Of a DNA stretch of 19,214 bases, positions 16,425-19,214 are shown piece by piece. Source of the DNA: DATMBL01 sp035559295 (GTDB lineage: Bacteria; Desulfobacterota; Binatia; UBA9968); NCBI GenBank assembly GCA_035559295.1, contig DATMBL010000255.1, forward strand, positions 1-19,214. Direction: 5' to 3'. The notes beneath the pieces are model-generated. The model was not told the DNA's origin. It searched no databases and worked only from the letters and a program-made list of their open reading frames with translations. The translations under genes were made by a program, and so were the position numbers. Position 1 is the stretch's first letter. Every line of letters starts with the position of its first letter.

Positions 16425-16446
16425 GAACCAGAAGGAGGTAGGATGC
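16425..16446 (+). other. Putative omega-RNA guide segment, overlapping a displaced Shine-Dalgarno
   Basis: Immediately 5' of the structured RNA is a short stretch containing AAGGAGG (16432-16438). In IscB omega-RNAs a guide of about 16 nt lies directly 5' of the scaffold and comes from flanking DNA. Here that position coincides with an excellent ribosome-binding site that no longer stands before a real gene. The exact guide boundary cannot be fixed from one locus. Confidence 0.4.
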
Positions 16447-16783
16447 GACATGAGCTGAGCTTGCCCGGAAGAGGATGAAAACCCTCACACAAACCGGTGG
16501 TCAGCGGACGATGAACCGCTTTCGGGCCCGCGGCCATGGGCCTGTGCCCCGAGGCGTCCTTCGAACCGTCGTGCGGCAGGAGGCGAAATGCACGCGTCTG
16601 ACCAAGCGGGATGCAACTCATGGTCGCTTCACGCTCCTCGGCCGCCGGCCCTCCGGGGTCCACCGTCCGATGCGCTTTGCTCAAACCGTCTTCCTGAAGG
16701 GCAACGGTCAAGAAATGGTGGGAGCTAAGCTCATGTCTCACTCTGTCGTGCGAGTCCTTGTCGTCTACGGCTGTCGTTAGGAA
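16441..16783 (+). ncRNA. HEARO-type omega-RNA (IscB-associated), orphan copy without IscB
   Basis: Between the racemase-type gene and the FAD dehydrogenase lies about 340 bp with no convincing protein but dense base pairing. A basal helix closes it: 16447-16456 with 16728-16737 (10 perfect pairs, GACATGAGCT), continued by AGCT 16458-16461 with 16723-16726. Inside it I see CGGTGG 16495-16500 with CCACCG 16660-16665, TGGTCAG 16498-16504 with CTGACCA 16598-16604 (alternative to the former), AGCGG/CCGCT 16503-16507/16516-16520, TTCGGG/CCCGAG 16521-16526/16548-16553, and ACCGT/ACGGT 16685-16689/16704-16708. Segments such as TGAACCGCTTTCGGGCCCG, GGGCAACGGTCAAGAAATGG and ACGGCTGTCGTTAGGA match my memory of HEARO RNAs, now known as IscB omega-RNAs. 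No HNH/RuvC IscB frame follows, so this is an ORF-less copy. An Rfam covariance search would settle it. Confidence 0.68.
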
Positions 16784-16787
16784 TCGA

Positions 16788-19214
16788 ATGAACCGATTCA
16801 TTGCTCGCGCCGATCCCAACGGCGGCGCGATCGCAAACGAGCTCCGTTCCAGAATCGAGGGCGAAGTGCGTTTCGACGACGGGGCACGCGCTCTGTACGC
16901 AACCGATGCGTCGAACTACCGGCAGGTCCCGATCGGCGTCGTGATCCCGAGAACGGTCGAGGACGTCGTCGAGACCGTTTCGGTGGCTCGGCATTACGGT
17001 CTACCGGTTCTTACCCGAGGCGGTGGAACGAGTCTCGCAGGCCAATGCTGCAATACCGCGATCGTGATCGACACCTCCAAGTATCTCAACAAGCTGCTCG
17101 AGATCAATCCCGTAGCGCGCACCGCGCGCGTTCAACCGGGGATCGTGCTGGACGATTTGAACCGGGAAGCTCGGAAGTTCGGCCTCGTGTTTGCGCCCGA
17201 CCCTTCGACCCATAATCACTGCACGCTCGGCGGTATGATCGGCAACAACGCATGCGGCGTGCACTCCGTTTTGGCGGAATTTTACGGCCCGGGACCCAAC
17301 ACCGACGATCAGGTGGAGGAGCTCGATATTCTGACTTACGACGGTTTGAGGCTGAAAGTCGGGGCGACCTCCCCCGAGGCATGGGAGGCGATTGTGAGCC
17401 GAGGCGACCCGCGCGCCGAGCGCTACCGCGCGCTGGCAAACCTTCGGGATGCCTATCGTGATGAGATCCGAAAGGGTTTCCCGAATATTCCCCGGCGCAT
17501 TTCCGGGTACAACCTCCCGGCGCTTTTACCCGAAGCGGGCTTTCACCTCGCGCGCGCTCTCGTGGGCAGCGAAAGCACCTGCGTTACGATTCTGGAGGCC
17601 ACGGTGGCCTTGATGCCGAATCCGCCGGCCCGAACGCTGCTGGTTGCCGGCTATCCAAGCGTTTACGAAGCCGGCGACGATATTCCTCAAATTCGCGAGC
17701 ACAGGCCGATCGGACTCGAAGGCATGGACAACGTTTTGGTCCGCCACGTCAGGCGGAATCGCCTGCATCCCGAAGCGGTTTGCCTGTTGCCGGATGGCGG
17801 CGGCTGGTTGTTGATTGAATTCGGCGGCGAGAATAAGACCGAGGCGGACGGCCGCGCGCGCGCTTTGATGGAGCAACTGAAGAAGGGCAAGCCGGCGCCG
17901 TCGCTGAAGCTCTTTGATAACCGGTTGGAAGAAGAAAAAATCTGGCGCCTGCGCGAATCCGGCCTCGGGGCGACGGCGCGGGTCCCGGGGGCGAACGACA
18001 CGTGGGAGGGTTGGGAGGATGCCGCGGTCGCTCCGGAAAAACTGGGCGAATACCTGCGCCGCTTCCGAGAGCTGCTGAACACGTTCGGCTATCGCTGCTC
18101 GCTCTACGGGCATTTCGGCCAGGGCTGCGTTCACACGCGGATCGACTTCGATCTCGTTAGCGCCGAAGGAATTCGCAAATTCAGGGAGTTTATCGAACGG
18201 GCCGCCGATCTCGTCCTCGAGTTTAAAGGCTCGTTTTCCGGCGAGCACGGCGACGGCCAATCGCGCGCCGAGCTGCTGCCGAAGATGTTTTCGCCTCGAC
18301 TCATGCAGGCGTTTCATGAGTTCAAAACGCTTTGGGATCCCGATTGGAAGATGAACCCCGGCAAAATCGTTCGGCCATACCGGCTGGATGAGAATCTCCG
18401 CCTCGGGGTGCGGTACAATCCGCCTAGATTGCCCGTGCACTTCAAATATCCCGATGACGAGGGTTCGTTTGCGCGCGCGACCCTGCGGTGCGTGGGCGTC
18501 GGCGAATGTCGGAAAACGAAAGAGGGGGTGATGTGCCCCAGCTTTCAAGCCACGGGGGAAGAGATGCATTCGACGCGCGGTCGCGCGCGCCTCTTGTTCG
18601 AGTTGCTGCAGGGAGAAGTCATCGGCAAAAACGGCTGGCGCGATGCGCATGTCAAAGAGGCTCTCGACCTCTGTCTCGCGTGCAAGGCGTGCAAGTCGGA
18701 ATGTCCCGTCAAGGTCGACATGGCGACCTACAAGGCGGAATTTCTGTCCCATTACTACAGACGCCGAATTCGGCCGCGTTCCGCTTACGCCTTCGGGTGG
18801 ATTTACTGGTGGGCGCGGGCCGCGGGTATGTTCCCGAGAGCCGTGAACTTTTTCACGCACGCGGGCGGTTTTCACCGGGTGGCAAAAGGCTTGGCGGGAA
18901 TGGCGCCTGAACGTGAGGTGCCGGCTTTTGCCGCGGGGACCTTCACGCGCTGGTTCCAGGCGAATCGAAGATCGAACACCGAGAATCGGGAATCATCGTC
19001 CGCGGCGCGATCCTCTGTTGCCGATCCTCAGTCCTCGGCAAACACGGTGATTCTCTGGCCCGATACGTTTAACAACCATTTCAATCCGGAGATCGCCAAA
19101 GCCGCCGTGTCGGTCATTGAATCCGCCGGTTGGCGGGTGAAGATTCCAAGTCGGTCGTTGTGCTGTGGCCGGCCGCTTTACGATTACGGCATGCTCGGCA
19201 CGGCTAAACGTTTG
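16788..19214 (+). CDS. FAD- and 4Fe-4S-binding D-2-hydroxyacid dehydrogenase-type oxidoreductase, 3' end cut by window
   Basis: The frame is open for 809 codons from the ATG at 16788 to the window edge. Domains in order: FAD_binding_4 (about 40-190; PRTVEDVVETV, TRGGGTSLAGQC, APDPSTHNHCTLGGMIGNNA), FAD-oxidase C-terminal domain (about 265-540; YGHFGQGCVHTRIDFD, SGEHGDGQSRAELL, NPGKIV), and a ferredoxin-like domain with C568-x5-C574-x8-C583-P and C629-x2-C632-x2-C635-x3-C639-P. The start of the CCG (heterodisulfide-reductase-like) domain is at C792-C793-G. This equals a fusion of GlcD-like and GlcF-like parts, as in large FAD-linked D-lactate or D-2-hydroxyglutarate dehydrogenases, which pass electrons to the membrane quinone pool. 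The substrate is not determined. The present ribosome site, AGGA at 16779-16782, lies in the 3' end of the omega-RNA element. A serine/arginine-rich linker near 720-745 looks poorly conserved. Confidence 0.93.
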   Translation, partial: MNRFIARADPNGGAIANELRSRIEGEVRFDDGARALYATDASNYRQVPIGVVIPRTVEDVVETVSVARHYGLPVLTRGGGTSLAGQCCNTAIVIDTSKYLNKLLEINPVARTARVQPGIVLDDLNREARKFGLVFAPDPSTHNHCTLGGMIGNNACGVHSVLAEFYGPGPNTDDQVEELDILTYDGLRLKVGATSPEAWEAIVSRGDPRAERYRALANLRDAYRDEIRKGFPNIPRRISGYNLPALLPEAGFHLARALVGSESTCVTILEATVALMPNPPARTLLVAGYPSVYEAGDDIPQIREHRPIGLEGMDNVLVRHVRRNRLHPEAVCLLPDGGGWLLIEFGGENKTEADGRARALMEQLKKGKPAPSLKLFDNRLEEEKIWRLRESGLGATARVPGANDTWEGWEDAAVAPEKLGEYLRRFRELLNTFGYRCSLYGHFGQGCVHTRIDFDLVSAEGIRKFREFIERAADLVLEFKGSFSGEHGDGQSRAELLPKMFSPRLMQAFHEFKTLWDPDWKMNPGKIVRPYRLDENLRLGVRYNPPRLPVHFKYPDDEGSFARATLRCVGVGECRKTKEGVMCPSFQATGEEMHSTRGRARLLFELLQGEVIGKNGWRDAHVKEALDLCLACKACKSECPVKVDMATYKAEFLSHYYRRRIRPRSAYAFGWIYWWARAAGMFPRAVNFFTHAGGFHRVAKGLAGMAPEREVPAFAAGTFTRWFQANRRSNTENRESSSAARSSVADPQSSANTVILWPDTFNNHFNPEIAKAAVSVIESAGWRVKIPSRSLCCGRPLYDYGMLGTAKRL

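Noticed and set aside
16441..16783. Group II intron or metabolite riboswitch as the explanation for the structured region
   Set aside because: No GTGCG start, domain V-like hairpin or reverse transcriptase is seen for an intron, and no known riboswitch core is recognised; the segments fit HEARO better.
16412..16819. 135-residue open frame on the - strand, and a 101-residue frame on the + strand (16475-16780), over the omega-RNA
   Set aside because: Both lie within the strongly structured RNA, lack ribosome sites and known domains, and one overlaps the true start of the FAD dehydrogenase. HEARO loci commonly produce such spurious frames.
17526..18875. 449-residue open frame on the - strand over the FAD dehydrogenase
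   Set aside because: Shadow frame; the + strand carries the FAD, CxxCxxC and CCG motifs in order.

Overview
This 19.2-kb window is a compact bacterial chromosome segment, moderately GC-rich by eye, with 15 protein genes that I support, two of them cut by the window ends. I see no tRNA, rRNA, CRISPR array, integrase or transposase. The families present (membrane-anchored EEP hydrolase, hybrid sensor kinase, CBS, DUF748, PLD, TIGR02587/TIGR02588, DUF421, GlsB-like, ASRT) and the TTGAAC- and GGAGT-type minisatellites between genes suggest an environmental Gram-negative, proteobacterium-like or deltaproteobacterium/Binatota-like. That placement is an impression from gene content, not a phylogeny.

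Layout. 1-668 (-): truncated membrane EEP-family protein. 770-2998 (-): hybrid GAF-PAS histidine kinase with a C-terminal receiver. 3248-3688 (+): two-CBS protein behind a well-formed sigma-54 promoter. 3770-5431 and 5516-7048 (-): DUF748 envelope protein and a two-HKD phospholipase D-like enzyme, separated by a TTGAAC minisatellite. 7454-9892 (+): TIGR02587, TIGR02588 and GT4 glycosyltransferase genes, tightly packed. 9923-10955 (-): DUF421 protein and its single-pass membrane partner. 11185-11436 (+): GlsB/YeaQ-like small membrane protein, followed by a strong hairpin. 11595-13770 (+): PoxB/ALS-like thiamine-diphosphate enzyme and an Anabaena sensory rhodopsin transducer (ASRT) family protein. 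13798-15081 (-): UMF1-type MFS transporter. 15327-16415 (+): mandelate-racemase-subgroup enolase-superfamily enzyme. About 16441-16783 (+): structured non-coding RNA that I identify as a HEARO/IscB omega-RNA without an IscB gene. 16788-end (+): FAD/FeS D-2-hydroxyacid dehydrogenase-type oxidoreductase, cut at the right end.

How it fits together. The left two thirds reads as an envelope and stress neighbourhood (membrane phospholipid or lipid enzymes, AsmA-like protein, small membrane proteins, CBS sensor, sensor kinase). The right third reads as an organic-acid or sugar-acid neighbourhood: a ThDP enzyme, an ASRT small-molecule-binding protein, a transporter, an MR-type acid-sugar racemase/dehydratase and an FAD-linked 2-hydroxyacid dehydrogenase. 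The most unusual element is the orphan omega-RNA. It appears to have inserted exactly between a Shine-Dalgarno sequence (16432-16438) and the ATGA start of the FAD dehydrogenase gene (16788).
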